A stretch of DNA of 29,215 nt from Choristocarpus tenellus KU-1152 (GCA_964200185.2 CAXNAD020000112.1:1-29215), one strand, 5' to 3'; counted from the stretch's first letter, positions 9,922 through 27,777 are shown. Made by a program: numbers and translations. The notes: generated by a model from the letters alone, not told the origin.

Positions 9922-12900
9922 ATGAATTCTCTAAAAGCTGTGCGGTCAGCCTTCCGCCGCTCTCCTAAGTGGCAAGCAACTGGACTGGCAATGGGACTGG
10001 CAATGACTGCCTTTGCCGCTACGCCGCAATTTGCAGAGGGAAAGGCCAGTCAGGACAGGTGTATCCCGTGCGGTATTATGAGGGGTGGATACATTGGATG
10101 GGCATAGAGAGCTAGTATCATGTTCAGACCGGTGATTTGATCCATACCTCCATCGTAGATTCTGAGACCAAGAAGGAAATTTGGTGGTTACGGGCAAGCT
10201 AATCCTCGACAAATCATAACGTAGAACCCCATTGAGCCATGAAGTCACCAATGAAGTTGAGTGCATTGATTGCGCAATTTCAGGCTTTGATGCACTCAGA
10301 TGGCACCCGTTACCCTCACGCACCGTCTGTCGATGTGGTTATAAGTATACCTCTAGCCATCCCATAATGCATACATTCAATACCCCTCACAGTGTTTCAT
10401 TTCCAAGTTCTGTGGGATTGAAATTTCATTGCTATCCACTGAAACCACCCATGGTACTCCCTCACCTCACCCCAGTCCAAGTGGTGGCGATGTTTCCAAC
10501 AGTACAGGCGACGAAAAAAGTGAAGATGCTTCTGCCGCACCTCCACGACCCCCCCCCACTGGCCCCATGGTAGCCGTCTATTTGGACGATAAATCGGTGG
10601 AGACACTCCACGCCTTGTACCCTGAGGCCCGTGTGGCAAGGCTGCGGAAGGTGGTGCTTCAATACAACCCCACTAATGAGGAACGAAACATGTACGAACC
10701 ACTCTTTGGTGGAAACGCTACCGTAAAGGTGATGAAAGGGATGGATGAGGTGGTATGTCGCCTAGGGTTAACCATTTATGTTGATTGCAGCTTCAAAACA
10801 AATGTCGAGTGGAGTATTTAAGTTGATTACCCCGGCGTCTACTCAAGTCTTGCGCAAGAGACGTTTAATCTTTGCAGGTGGTCTACCTTTGATCCATATG
10901 CATCTGTAGCTTTGGAGTAGTTGTTCAACTTCCTCCTCTACCTGTCGTCTGTGACTATGCTGGAAGTTATTTTTTCGATTTTTCTTGTAGTATCATGAGT
11001 AGTATTCTCAGTTGTCTGACACTGCCTATGCCAAGCTCATCAACATACAGTGAATCTCCTTCCATACCCAACTTACCCAATTTGCATTCTGTTTGCAGCT
11101 TTGGTTTGAGGTAAACACTGTTTACTGCTTCAATGAATGATAGCCCCATGTTCTGTGCCTATGTTCTTCTCAAGGTTCTGGGAGAAGCTACCAGTTCAGG
11201 CAACCATGCATTGACAGCCTCTGTGTGGTATGCAGGGGGACGTGTGAAGAGTCACAGCCTATCTCCTGCCATCGACCTGGCAGAAGAGGCAGAGAGTGGG
11301 GGGCCACTAGCCTGTGCAGCCTTGGCAAAGCAGACCAAGCGAGCAGGGGCAACCAAGCAGGTGAAGGGAAGGACTAGAGGTAGAGAGAAAGGGTTACTGT
11401 ACAACTGCTAAATATTGGTATATGGTACATACATTAAGTCAATCCTCACCATTTTTAATTGCTATGTGGATGCAGTGGCTCTTCCTGGAAAACATATTTT
11501 GTCATTTTTCACAAAAAGTGTTACTGATGATGCAACTTCATATATTGATTCATGTTATGTACCTTAGTCCCTTGTGGGCAGGAGAACCTATTGCATGCAG
11601 TACATGATTCAACTTGGAGATCTCGGATATGTACCATGCTTGAAGCACATAATTCAGAGTTGTGTTGCACAGATTCATGGATATATTTTTGATTTGAGGG
11701 TCTAACTTCTGTTCGTGGATCTTGCGTTGCGGGAAAATCCCAGTTGACAACCCACACCTGCGCTCAGCAGTTTGGGCAAATAACTTCAGCATTGTCCACT
11801 CTTTTTTTCTCTCCACTCTCCTTTTTTGGCTTTCGGTGGTATGTATGTGATCAAAATCATCCCTGTGCTTTACCCAAAAGAGTGCATGCACATGGTGCAA
11901 TTTGGTGTTATTCATGATACATGAGGACATCCCCTTCTTTGTTGCAAAGTACTCACTCCTCTTCCCTGCATTTTACCAAAACCAAGTAAAACTGCTGTTC
12001 TGTTATTCAAAGAAGCAAAAAAACAACTATCTCAGGCAGTCAGCAATGTTCCACTCAGCAATGCATGAAAACCTAGTGGGGGGCGAATAGGGCCAATGCC
12101 CAAATCGAAAATGAACCTATCATAAGTGATCCCAGCCCCCCTGAACACCGCAACCATCTGCCTCTCCAACACAGTCATCCTGGACAGGTGAACTGCCAGC
12201 CCTGACAGCATATAATAGGCACTTTCCAGCCGCAGAAGGCAAATACGAGAAGTTGAAGAAGCCAATTAAGCTCACTGGCTCTATCTGCCGAGCAGACTGG
12301 GTGGATGGGCCATCTGCAAAGTGCAGAGTGCCAGTGACTGAAGAGGAGTTGGATGAGCGGAGGAAGTGGGAGCCGTCAGGGTGTCACTTGTGCAACACCC
12401 TTAGAGGTAGCCCATGCCACGACATATTTCGAAGGTAAACTGTAATATAATGCTTCCCAGAGCAAGAACTGGTAGTGGGTGTCCCTTGTCTGGAGTTGTG
12501 GTCACCACTGTCTCTGAACTTTGCTGTCATTTTGGTGGAACATGCTTTTTCTATGCGAGTGTACTTTTCCTAAAGTTGGTATGAGATGTGTATACAGGGG
12601 TATGGCCACGCCCCCTTTGAAGTTTATCTTTTTTCTGGAACAAAGTATCTAGGATTCAAAAACTGTAATATCAGTAAATCACTGTCAAAGGTGTGGTACC
12701 GTGAGGTTTTGGGTCAAGATCCTATAAAGGTACAATCCCCCGTAAGACTCACCTATTCCAAATATTTATTGACCCCTTGATTCCTACTCTCTTTCACAAT
12801 GGATGTCAGCGCATCAACCTTGATGGTATATTCTAGCTCTGATTATGGACAACTGTCTCCCTTTTTTCCTGCCATTTTTCATCCACGATGTTGGAATGCG

Positions 12901-13409
12901 GCACACATTAATGGTTGCATGGTGATACATGTATGTGACGGTAATGGTTTGTTCCTTACAGGTGGGAAGCCCTGAGTGAATTGGTAACCAAATCAGAGAA
13001 GTGGAAGCAGGAGGTTGAAGAAGGTGGTAATGTGGATAACAGTGGAAGTGAGGAGGAGGAGGTCATGGAAGACAACGACAGTAGTGATGTAGAAGGAGGG
13101 GATGGAAAAGATGGACGGAATGGAGCTGTGTCTGAGAAAGATTCATTGGCAGCTACAGCTTCTAGAACGTCTGAGGAGACAGAAGGCAGCAAAGTTGGCG
13201 CAGGAGAAGGGCAAGCTGGTGAGGGTGGGGGAGGAGAAACTGGTGCAGGAGGGGGTGGAACAGGAGAAGTAGATGTTATTGAAGACCCAGAGGCAGAGGA
13301 GAGATACCGCAAGCTTATGGATGACATGGTGGCTGCCACTATGGAGATGCGAGACTGCATTGACTACCATGATGTTTTTGCTGAGGTTGAGGCAGATATG
13401 GGTAGCTAA
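9922..13409 (+). CDS. GCK-like domain protein with mitochondrial presequence, six exons
   Basis: Assembled from canonical splice sites: 9922-10058, 10476-10752, 11099-11110 (12-nt microexon, LWFE), 11175-11379, 12230-12434 and 12962-13409. All phases agree, giving 427 residues. Residues 1-22 (MNSLKAVRSAFRRSPKWQAT) are a basic amphipathic presequence, followed by a Gly/Ala/Met stretch able to span a membrane (GLAMGLAMTAFAA). This bipartite layout suggests the intermembrane space. A Pro/Ser linker leads to an unrecognised domain (YLDDKSVETLHALYPEARVA, then VVLQYNPTNEERNMYEPLFG). The C-terminal part resembles the GCK domain: GCHLCNTLRGSPCHDIFRRW (C262, C265, C273) and, near the end, MRDCIDYHDVFAEVEAD (C411). 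The halves are separated by a ~95-residue acidic, Gly-rich insert. Two Cys usual in GCK domains are missing: WEAL replaces WExC, and the KC.E cysteine is absent. Ending exon 4 at 11360 instead would break the frame. The function is unknown. Confidence 0.72.
11099..11110 (+). other. Candidate 12-nt microexon
   Basis: A tttgcag acceptor ends at 11098 and a gtaaac donor starts at 11111, leaving a phase-0 exon of four codons (Leu-Trp-Phe-Glu) between exons 2 and 4 of the GCK-like gene. Skipping it keeps the frame, so inclusion is a prediction from the splice signals alone. Confidence 0.45.
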
Positions 13410-15426
13410 GAGATGTGTCATGTTATTAGTAGTGTGGAAGCAGGGTTCATGATGGGACAGGTAGGAGAAAAGGCCAGGTCGAAAATATTGGCGTGGTGGA
13501 AGATACAGAGATTAAGAACTACGCACAAAAGGCAGAATTGGCATTCATCCTGAACCAGGAGGAAGGAAAAGATAGACTTGAAAGGGGTACTGGTAAAAAT
13601 ATGAATCGAAAGATTTTGTCAGTATATTAGCTAAATTTTCGTATAGTTCTCAACGTATTCAACTTGAAAAACAAGGAAATCAATACCAGAGTACACTATG
13701 GACGTACACCCAGCGGATTGAAGTAATTGAATTGAATCCATCATTCAATATTGATTAGTGTTCATCACTTTGATTCACAACACTAGATGATGGTGCTTAG
13801 GTGCATGCTTATATTGTACTGGTAATGCAATGCTCAACTCTAGGATAGAGAGAAGTAGAGGTATGCATTCATATATTCTAGTTACTCCCTTGGATATCAT
13901 GGGTGGTGCTTTTCTTGCTGTAATCTATGGAGAGACACTTGGTGCCTTCCCAATGCCTGTAATCTGTCACTAGTGTGCGTGTGAGTGTGTGTGTACTGTA
14001 GAAAGCCATCGATGATGAGCAAGCCCAACAAAGACAGACGTCAACCAAGGCACTCGGCATGACATTTCTGTGTCCACAAGGCAAGGAGAACGGTTATGGT
14101 CTTAATATCAACAAACAGGATAAAACATTTAACGTGAAGTTAGCTACTGTCAAAGGTGTTCATGTCTGGGAAACTTTCAGATGGGAAGCAGATGCAGGCA
14201 GGAGAAGCGATGGTGTGAGGGTCTGGAAGATATTTTGAGCAGTTTGGGACCTTGGTCAAGTGGTGGTGTACAAGGGTGGAAATTGAAAGGTATAATAGTA
14301 TGCATAGTCAATGGAACTGAGTACTCCCTTGATGAATGGGATGTCACAGAAGCTGGGAGACCTTACTCATCCCACACCAAAGAGCAGCAAAATCAGTTCA
14401 AGCAGACAATAAGGTACACTCATGCTCTTTACTGCCTGTTACGTTCTCATCATTTCTTTTCTTAGCCTTTTGTGTTTAGCTCTTGTGATATGTCATGGGT
14501 GATGCTTGGATAGATAGATGGAGTAACCCTTAGTTTTCCATTTTCCTGTAAGACCTCGGTGATGCTGATGATGTCCTACCCCAGTTTGGGGTACAAATGG
14601 GTATTGTCTGTGTGTTGACTGCCTAGGATACATCCAGTCCTCTACTTTCCTTATATTCTCTTTGTTTGACCCTCAAATTATCTTTAGTTCTTCCCCAACT
14701 ATGCTACCTTTTGACTACAGGTCTAGGACTCCTCAGATTGGCGAATAAATGCAATCATTGTATCAATTGTTTTTGTTTTTTCACTAATTCTCAAGAGCAT
14801 GGCAAAAACACGTTCAATGCCAGGAAGGCATAAAATATGTATCCAACTGCAGGTTTTAACAGCAAGTAGTGCAGCCTGTACACACGTGTAGCATTTTTGA
14901 AGTGTCACAAGAGACTGCGTCTCTGCAAGCACTGTATCATGTCCTGCCTCAAGTTAAAGAGCCTCAACAAGACTAATCTGCTATCCTCACACGTTCGTGG
15001 CCAGTGCAGTCAGAGCATTGCGTAAATTGCACAGCACAGCGTAGTACGCCTGTTGAACGCAGACGACCATGCGTGGTTGGTAGTCTACACCATAGATAAA
15101 GCAAAATCATTCTAAATTGAATGTGCGTCCGATCCCATTTTCGAGGGACTGAAGGCAACAGGTACGGGTCGCGAACCGTCAATACGTATTGTGTAGTATC
15201 TCACCCAGTTGATCTTACAAAGGCGATAGGTGTTTATGGGCATTGATTGGATCTCACTCAGTCCCATTTCTTTACTCTGATTTACCTGGAGGAGAAAGTA
15301 GGTATATTTGTACCTTCCCTCTGTTGTGCGTTGAAGAGCTTCACCCATCACCTAGTGGCTTGTATATCCAGCCAGCAGGATCCAATTGATCATCACACAC
15401 GATGTATAAGGCAGCACGCACCAAAG
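13410..15426. other. No recognised gene
   Basis: Downstream of the GCK-like gene. Plus-strand frames around 14058-14235 (MTFLCPQGKENGYGLNINKQ, then WETFRWEADAG) and 14225-14414 (WKLKGIIVCIVNGTEYSLDE, then WDVTEAGRPYSS, ending at a possible ag|gtacac donor) read like protein but are broken by a stop and a frame change. They could be exons of an unknown gene or a decayed element. A short GT repeat lies near 13977-13993. Confidence 0.3.
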
Positions 15427-15577
15427 ATGAAGACGAGGATGGACAGGACGAGTGAGAAGGGAACGCGCGCTGCGCGCCTTGCTTTAATGTTGCTCATCAC
15501 AATATTTTTCCCCTACAGACTTCACTGTGGTCCTTATCTCACTTCCTTCATCCACACCCCTAAAGAAGGAAATCAGC

Positions 15578-16747
15578 ATGACCTCGTCAGACCTTTGTGA
15601 CATTATTTGGCGAGAATTAGTGAGACTGCGGGATGACGTGGTACGCCCAGGAAAAGATGGCATCTATGAAGACATGGCCGCTTACGAAGCCTGTCGTGCT
15701 GTGGCCAAGGCCCTAGAAGCAACGGCAAACATGCCTCGACATGATTTCCTGTCGATATTTGAACGATTGGCGGAGCCAATACGCCTTGACAATATTTTTC
15801 GTGCAATAGTGGATAGTGAAGAACATCCGGCCCTCCAAAACGCTTGCTACATGGTTCTTACTGGTGTGGTAGAAGTGGAGTGTGTACATGAAACACTTAT
15901 GGGTCGGCAGGATGTGATGCGTAGTATCCTAGCTGTTCTAGCTTCTCCAAGGAAGCGACGCATCTCCCCAGCCAGCTGGATTTACAATGTGACTCCGGCT
16001 TCGGCCGCTACAACATCACTAACGGGCCTGTGCTCTAGTTGTGGTACCCTGAAACCAGCTTATGCTAAGAGTTGGATAAAACTTGGTGCACTACGTGCCC
16101 TTGCGTCGGCCATAGATGGGCAAGCAGGCTTCGACGATTCTGATGTTATCACGGAGACAATACCACAGTGTTTTTTTGTTATGGGTGCAGCTTTTCTTGC
16201 AGGGGCTGGGGAAGCTGCACCAGTGGGGGACAAAATACTCTTGGGGAAGGCCTGGCTTACCCTCTTTGCGGACCGACCAGAGTGGGTAAATCCTCTCGCC
16301 CATGATCACCTTGCAGACCTGTTCCGCCGACCTAATTGGCTAACCGACGTGGTTCATCAGATACCTGTAATAGTCAGAAAACGGGCTGTGGCAACTGCAA
16401 CAGCATACAAACGCAATCGAGAGGGGGCATGGACTGCAAAAGGTGTGCACGAGCTTGCTACTGTGCTGGGCTCACATGGTGATGGAAACAAGAGCAATAT
16501 GAGCGAGGGACTGGGGTCTGGCGATGCCAATACAAAATTTTGCTCGAGGAAATGTTCTTGGTCGATGTGTGATATGCGACCCAACACATCCGTGCCTAGA
16601 CTGGGCCAAGAGGAAGAACAAGGTATGACTGTGCCATTGTTCAAGTGCTGTTCCCGTTGCAAGGTTGTCATATACTGCTCCAGGGATTGCCAGCGGGCAC
16701 ATTGGAAGGCAGGGCACAAATGGACATGCCGCCCACCAATGCAGTAA
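15578..16747 (+). CDS. MYND-type zinc finger protein
   Basis: Uninterrupted 389-residue frame from ATG at 15578. The last ~65 residues form a MYND finger: FKCCSRCKVVIYCSRDCQRA followed by HWKAGHKWTC, with C358/C361, C367/C371, H380 and C384. The upstream zinc pair is unusual: it must come from FCSRKCSWSMC (C322, C326, C331), spaced x3 or x4 instead of x2 and separated from the rest by a long acidic loop. Residues 1-300 look alpha-helical and repeat-like, without a recognised catalytic motif. MYND fingers usually bind Pro-rich partners, so an adaptor role is likely. The frame is open back to a good acceptor (ttcccctacag, AG at 15517-15518). A short upstream exon, 15427-15451 (MKTRMDRT), has a gtgaga donor and matching phase across a 67-nt intron, so the true start may be 15427, adding 26 residues. 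Confidence 0.85.
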   Translation: MTSSDLCDIIWRELVRLRDDVVRPGKDGIYEDMAAYEACRAVAKALEATANMPRHDFLSIFERLAEPIRLDNIFRAIVDSEEHPALQNACYMVLTGVVEVECVHETLMGRQDVMRSILAVLASPRKRRISPASWIYNVTPASAATTSLTGLCSSCGTLKPAYAKSWIKLGALRALASAIDGQAGFDDSDVITETIPQCFFVMGAAFLAGAGEAAPVGDKILLGKAWLTLFADRPEWVNPLAHDHLADLFRRPNWLTDVVHQIPVIVRKRAVATATAYKRNREGAWTAKGVHELATVLGSHGDGNKSNMSEGLGSGDANTKFCSRKCSWSMCDMRPNTSVPRLGQEEEQGMTVPLFKCCSRCKVVIYCSRDCQRAHWKAGHKWTCRPPMQ

Positions 16748-19700
16748 CAGGAGGATGGGGGCAAGATGTGAGTGTAGCTACGAATCCACTGGTTTCCTTT
16801 GAACACTGGTCATTTTCTATGTGTTGGAAACTTTCACAAGTAGAACAGCTTCAAGATCATTGTGTCAACAGCTTATTCTTGCAAATTACGCATGGTTGTC
16901 GTCACGCCTCCTGACAGGAGGAGGCTCTGAGCAAAAACTGCTACCAGTTCTTGCTTGTGAAGTATTCAAATTCAGGAAGAAATATGGCCTAGAAGAAATT
17001 TGACCTAGAGTATCATGCAAACTTGGACTAGAATATATGATACTCAAGTATTGTCCTCAGGACTCGACCAACACATCTATTCATTGACTGGATTTGCACA
17101 ATGCAATCCCACACAATGGGTAGAACGATTTGGTATCTCAAAAGATTGCAGTACTTCCTGTTTTCTTCAACATGAAGTTCACATGCTTCTCAAAGTATGT
17201 GTCGTTGTGCCAGGATTTGACATCAGTCCTTCCTCACAAAGGGCACCACTATCATGTACATTGATCCACCTCGCTAGCAATCAGCAAAATGATACTCTCT
17301 GCCAGTACAATACTGAATACGGCATAACTACTGAGCTTACAGCACACATGGAAAATGGAGTTTCCATTGATTCTGTGATTTAAGTGTTGGTCTAACAAGT
17401 CAAACATTTGTGGATGTAGAACTCCATTGGTTATGTGACAATGCCCGCTTGCGTGGATACTGAAGGAAGAACTCTTTCTCCCCCTGCATTTCCGCTACAC
17501 ACCAGTCCACCACCATCCAGATGTGCACAAGATATCTAATGTAATGTAAGATATTACATGTAATTCGCGAAAAAAAAATCAGAGGAGGATGCAAGTCGTC
17601 GGAGATGTCAAGGTATGGAAGAGGCTAGCATGATGGAACGTTGGCAAAAGGTGCAGTGTGCTCGCTACGTTTCATATAGTTTGCAGTGCTCAAGTAATTT
17701 GTGCAGTTGTAGGAGGAACTATTATAGTATTACTCACTCCAAATACACCTGGTTATCTCCGATCATTTTAATAAACATTGGGGATGGAGGAAACACTGTC
17801 CAACCGCCACCCTGTAGCCAGATGCAGAAGTCAGGATGTTGATGACAAACGCCAGGTACACACACAGATATGCCATCGAGCTGGGGAGCAAGTGCAGTGA
17901 CCGACACCCATGCTGAGACAACTATGTAATGCCAGCTGATGGATGGACGTCCCTTGTGGCCTAGAAAATCGGAAGTCAATTCACCATTGACCAGGAATTG
18001 CGCATGAATGGATGTGACTTTCCACTCTGGGGTGCTGTTCGACACAGTCATTGCTCCCTATCAGGAAAAGATGGTATCCTCCTGGATGTGACCTTCGCAG
18101 AGGTCCAGGTTAACTGTCACCTACAGATCTCCTCATCAAACAACAGCGTCTACTGCTACATCTGAGGCCCTCCAGCAGAACAACTACCACGGATCATTTA
18201 AGCCTTGTAGTAGTAGTTTTAACCTCAATGAAAGGTGGGGATCTTTGGATTTGTTGGGACACAGGCAAAGTAATTTCTGGATGACCAAGTAACTCGTTTT
18301 GTGGATGGTTGGGAGGTCGGGGGGTCCAGCAGGAAAGGAGTGGAAAAGGCGCACCTGCAACACTTTTGTCTCTGTAATGTTGTGTGTACATATCAAGTCA
18401 CTACATGCACGTTTAGAGAGGTGGAGACACCTGGCTTGAGGACGAGGTTGGGTCTGACCAACTCCCAGTTGCTTCCCTCGTTTCAAGACTACTTTCATAC
18501 TGAGTGTCAGACAAGCTTCAATTGCGTGCATTGTACGTTCTTGTTAGCAGATATAATACGTGAAGTATGTTTCAACCATTGCATTGTTTGGAAGGCATCT
18601 GTTGTTTGTTTTCCAGTATGATACACTACTGTTGGCATACAAGAAGGCCTTTATCATGAGTAATACAGAAGAAAACACTACTGTTGTGTCCATTGTGTTC
18701 TCTGCCTTGTATGTTGCTTCTTTTCCCCCCCATGGCAATATCTGCAAAAATTCAGTGAGCATAAAATCGTTTTGAACGTTGATAACAAAGTGATTATCTT
18801 TACCGATGAAAGATTTTGCTGGGATTGAAACAGGTTGGTGGGAGTCTGAAACTAACTGATCTTGCATGATATGTAGAAATCGTACAGGATTGCTGAGCAT
18901 CACATTTGTTCGTGTAGTAAGACATGCCTTAACCTTTTTCATTTAGAAAACCAGTGATTACTATAAAAAGAATCCGTGTAAAAGATTATATTCCCATGTG
19001 TAGTCTGCATATTCAAATAGAGAATGTATTTATATCGATGTTCGAGTCCTTTGGATGACAGGGGTACACAGAGACCGTCTTGTCACATTCATTTTATTTG
19101 ACCCCACAATGGAGCAATACTTAGCGATTGCAGCATTTAAAGATCCTACCCAGTCCATTTCTACAAGGGACCCTATGATCATAACCTTGCACATTTTGTC
19201 ACCTCATGGATACTGTTCCTTGCAAGTATCCATACCATGTCACTTGGTTGTTTTCTTGCTAGCAACAAACTGCATTGGCAGACTTGTTCAGAATGGTGTA
19301 ATGCACTTCAAGAAAAAGAGCAAAGAGCAATAACAAGAGTCAAAGTAGTGATCTGTGTGGGAAGAAGTGTGTCAGTGTGAAGACGGGCTTGGACACTGAC
19401 AAAAATATCCCAGGTAACCATAGCCTAGTCTTCTCACTACAACAAACTGTTGGTTTGCTTCCTTGGACTGACTGTAGTGGACAATTATGACTACTGCTAC
19501 TAATACTGTACCATACGCAGTTGACTTAATTATGACCATTCGTGCTTGCGGAAGTTGTTTAGTGAGTGTGGGTACATGGATTACGCATGCGTAGTTGCAA
19601 TAGCTTGTAGTACTTGCAGGCAGTGTTAAAGGGCTGTTTGTCAAGGTTCTGTGCTGTTCATTCATTGGAGGAATCGATCTAGAATTGCATCCAGTAAATT

Positions 19701-20766
19701 CCTTGGCAAAAACCCCTTGCCATCTTGCTAGGTGGGTGGGCATGCTGGCTTCTAATGATCCTACTACATAGCAATGGTTGTAACATGAAGTATATTGTAA
19801 GCAATGCAAACTCTACTGTAAGAAAAAAAAGATCAGGAGCTCCACCAACAATGCTGCATCCTCTTCGCATATAGTATGTATACATACAAGTAATGATACG
19901 TGGGCAATGCACTTCCAGGATGACAGGTAAACAATGCACATATTAAAGGTCAAAAGATAATAGTTGCATGAAATTACATACGCTGCTGCTACTATGATAT
20001 TTAAGCTAAAGTGGTGGCTTAATACCTAAGGAAATATTTTGGTGCGTGAAACATGTTCGGCACACACAATGGTCAAGGTACTTCAACAACAAAGTATCTT
20101 GTTGTGATTTGGTGGGGAACAGGTGGCTAGAAGAGAAAAGATGGGTGATGGCATGGGATGCCAAACCTTATCCCTTGAGTTAGTGTGATGAGTGAGGAAG
20201 GGATCATATTATTCTCATCACCACATTTTGGAGCAAAATTCCTGTCGGTCAGACTGTAGCAAGAAGTATTTTCATTCCTCCTTCGAAGTAGCCTGAAATC
20301 TGACCGTTCTTTTTCCTTTTGCATAATGCTGACCCACCAGCCCCCTCTCTTACCTCCTCTCTTTGGGCTTGGAAGTCAAGTGAGTTCATTCAGCAAATTA
20401 ATCAATTTTACTTCCTCCAGGTTGGCAGGCAACTGTGAAGAAGGAAGGACACAGGTCATCATGATCGCTGACTACCCTATTATTTGCCTCGACAAGCAAC
20501 CAAGGAAAATGATCTCTTTTTCGCCTTCTTGTCCTCCTTGTTTTCAAAGTATAAAGCGACAAATCAGCAGCCCTAGAGCTGGCTCTGTAACCCTTCTGAG
20601 CAACAGTTATCTTAGCTGTGCCTATTTCACAACCCAAAGATGTGAATATAATGAAAGAACAGGTATCTCTCCCCCCTTCCCTGCTTCTGCACCCAGAAAC
20701 TCAGGAGCATGACTTCATACCCTATAGATCTTGCAACCCAATGACCTCTAGAGAGTGAAAGATCAC
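16748..20766. other. Long stretch without recognised genes
   Basis: About 4 kb with open frames of 60-130 codons on both strands but no family I recognise. Examples: plus 16821-17003 (ANYAWLSSRLLTGGGSEQKL), plus 17015-17383, minus 17734-18051 and minus 18544-18942 (132 codons, LSNPVRFLHIMQDQLVSDSH). The 19041-19125 segment is the second copy of a dispersed coding-like repeat. The region may be decayed mobile-element DNA; I cannot prove that. Confidence 0.3.
19041..19125 (+). repeat. Dispersed coding-like repeat, copy 2
   Basis: Matches the minus strand of about 7165-7260 in DNA and in peptide: VLWMTGVHRDRLVTFILFD, then PTMEQ, against ILWTIPFLGRNKFVMTILFD, then ATMEL. It lies in an open plus frame ending at 19333. 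Confidence 0.45.
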
Positions 20767-26333
<5,567 letters not shown>

Positions 26334-26344
26334 CTTTCACAATC

Positions 26345-26386
26345 AAACACACACACACATACACACAAACACAAACACAAACACAG
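26345..26386. repeat. CA-rich repeat
   Basis: Imperfect (CA)n with CAAA variants, immediately upstream of the most 5' aminopeptidase exon in the window. On the coding strand it is a GT-rich tract just before the acceptor. Confidence 0.9.
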
Positions 26387-26630
26387 TCAAAAACAGTACA
26401 ATATGTCAGTAACACTACCAGCAGCATCAATAGAGCTAAATAAGGTGGTACCACAGCTTGGTAGGACACTATCCCTCCAGTGGCAAATCAACTCAAGGAG
26501 CATCATATCTGGGGAACTGCTGTATATGGTGGGTGGTAAAGGATATAAATGGGACTCCAAGGTGTGGAGGGCTGTAGATATTCCTGAGAAATCAGAGATA
26601 ACTGCCACCTACATGTGGGAAACTCTGTGA

Positions 26631-26653
26631 GATGGTACGATGGTACGATGGTA
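26631..26653. repeat. 8-bp tandem repeat (gatggtac)
   Basis: Two full copies and a partial third copy of gatggtac. Confidence 0.85.
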
Positions 26654-27777
26654 GGGATGGAAGGAATTACATCACTTTCAGACAGTATATGCTAATCCTA
26701 CATATCATGGTTGGCATCTCTTAGAGTCTCGATCTTCCACAGATAAACTAAGGCGAATCCCTAACTAAATTCCTGGCAAAGAATATGACTCAACCACAAC
26801 AGCAATAAAGTAATGAACGATGGAGGGATGACCAGGCTTTTTTATTATTCTTATTTATTAATTTACGCTTGTAGAACAGGTGCAAATCATCTGAGTCAGT
26901 TCACAACCGGGGTTAAACACCGCAAAAAGAATACTTTCCAAAAAGAAAAAACTATTTTCAATAAAATAGTACTTTTAAGTAGTCGAGTTAATAATAGAAC
27001 ATTATTATTTTTCAAAACATCACAGCATGTAGTAGTATGTACCTGCATGCACAATGAGGAGTTCTGGACTATGGACATGCCCAAATATACAGAGATACCT
27101 CTTGCCCCACCAAGGCACTATCGAATATTCCTGAGTGAAAACAGATGCTCTGCTAGACAGCTCCCTTCCAAAATACCATATCAAAGAAACCACTTAACAG
27201 CACCCATTCTTCTTGGCAGGGATACAATATGCTACTATGAGGTGGATACCTTGAGAAGAAGGTAAGAGGTGATGTGCAAATCTTGGTCCACACCCAACCA
27301 CAACCTCAACGCTAACGCTCTTCTACCTTTTCAAAAACCTTTTTTTTTGCATTTGTAACTCAAGTTACATACTCCTTCACAGATCCAAGGTTGACGAAAA
27401 TCCACACAAACCAGGTGGTCATAAAGGCTGCTCTATGATGTCCCTGGTGGTACATCACATTCAAAAGCATTCTGAGAAACTCATACCATGCAAGAGATAA
27501 CTGAAGCGGAGGAGGTTTGGATGTCCAAAGCATGCCTTGGCATGGGTGTCGAGAAGGTTGAGGTTAAACAAGCAGTGTGCCTAGTCATGAAAGTCTCAAA
27601 GGTGAACACTCTGACCATCAGTAATGTCGAGCTTATACATAACCCACATCGACATGAGGCAACATGATGGGTTAAGGCCTTCAATGTGTACAATGCGCAT
27701 GTACACTGTGTACATCCGAAATGACATTGTGACCAGATCAACAACCCAAGTACTAATACTCTACAGAGCAGGGAACG

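Noticed and set aside
10397-10662. Minus ORFs of 66-80 codons
   Set aside because: They overlap exon 2 of the GCK-like gene on the opposite strand and are shadows.
12956-13421. Ser/Pro-rich minus ORFs
   Set aside because: Antisense of the acidic/Gly-rich exon 6 of the GCK-like gene; the composition is explained by the sense strand.
16357-16806. 149-codon minus ORF
   Set aside because: Shadow of the MYND gene; the sense frame has the conserved finger.
18544-18942. 132-codon minus ORF as a gene
   Set aside because: Long, but no recognised motif, no clear splice context, and an AT-rich composition where such frames arise by chance. Left as unexplained.
19034-19060. tRNA T-loop-like sequence (gttcgagtcc)
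   Set aside because: The flanking bases do not pair into a T stem and no anticodon or D arm fits upstream.
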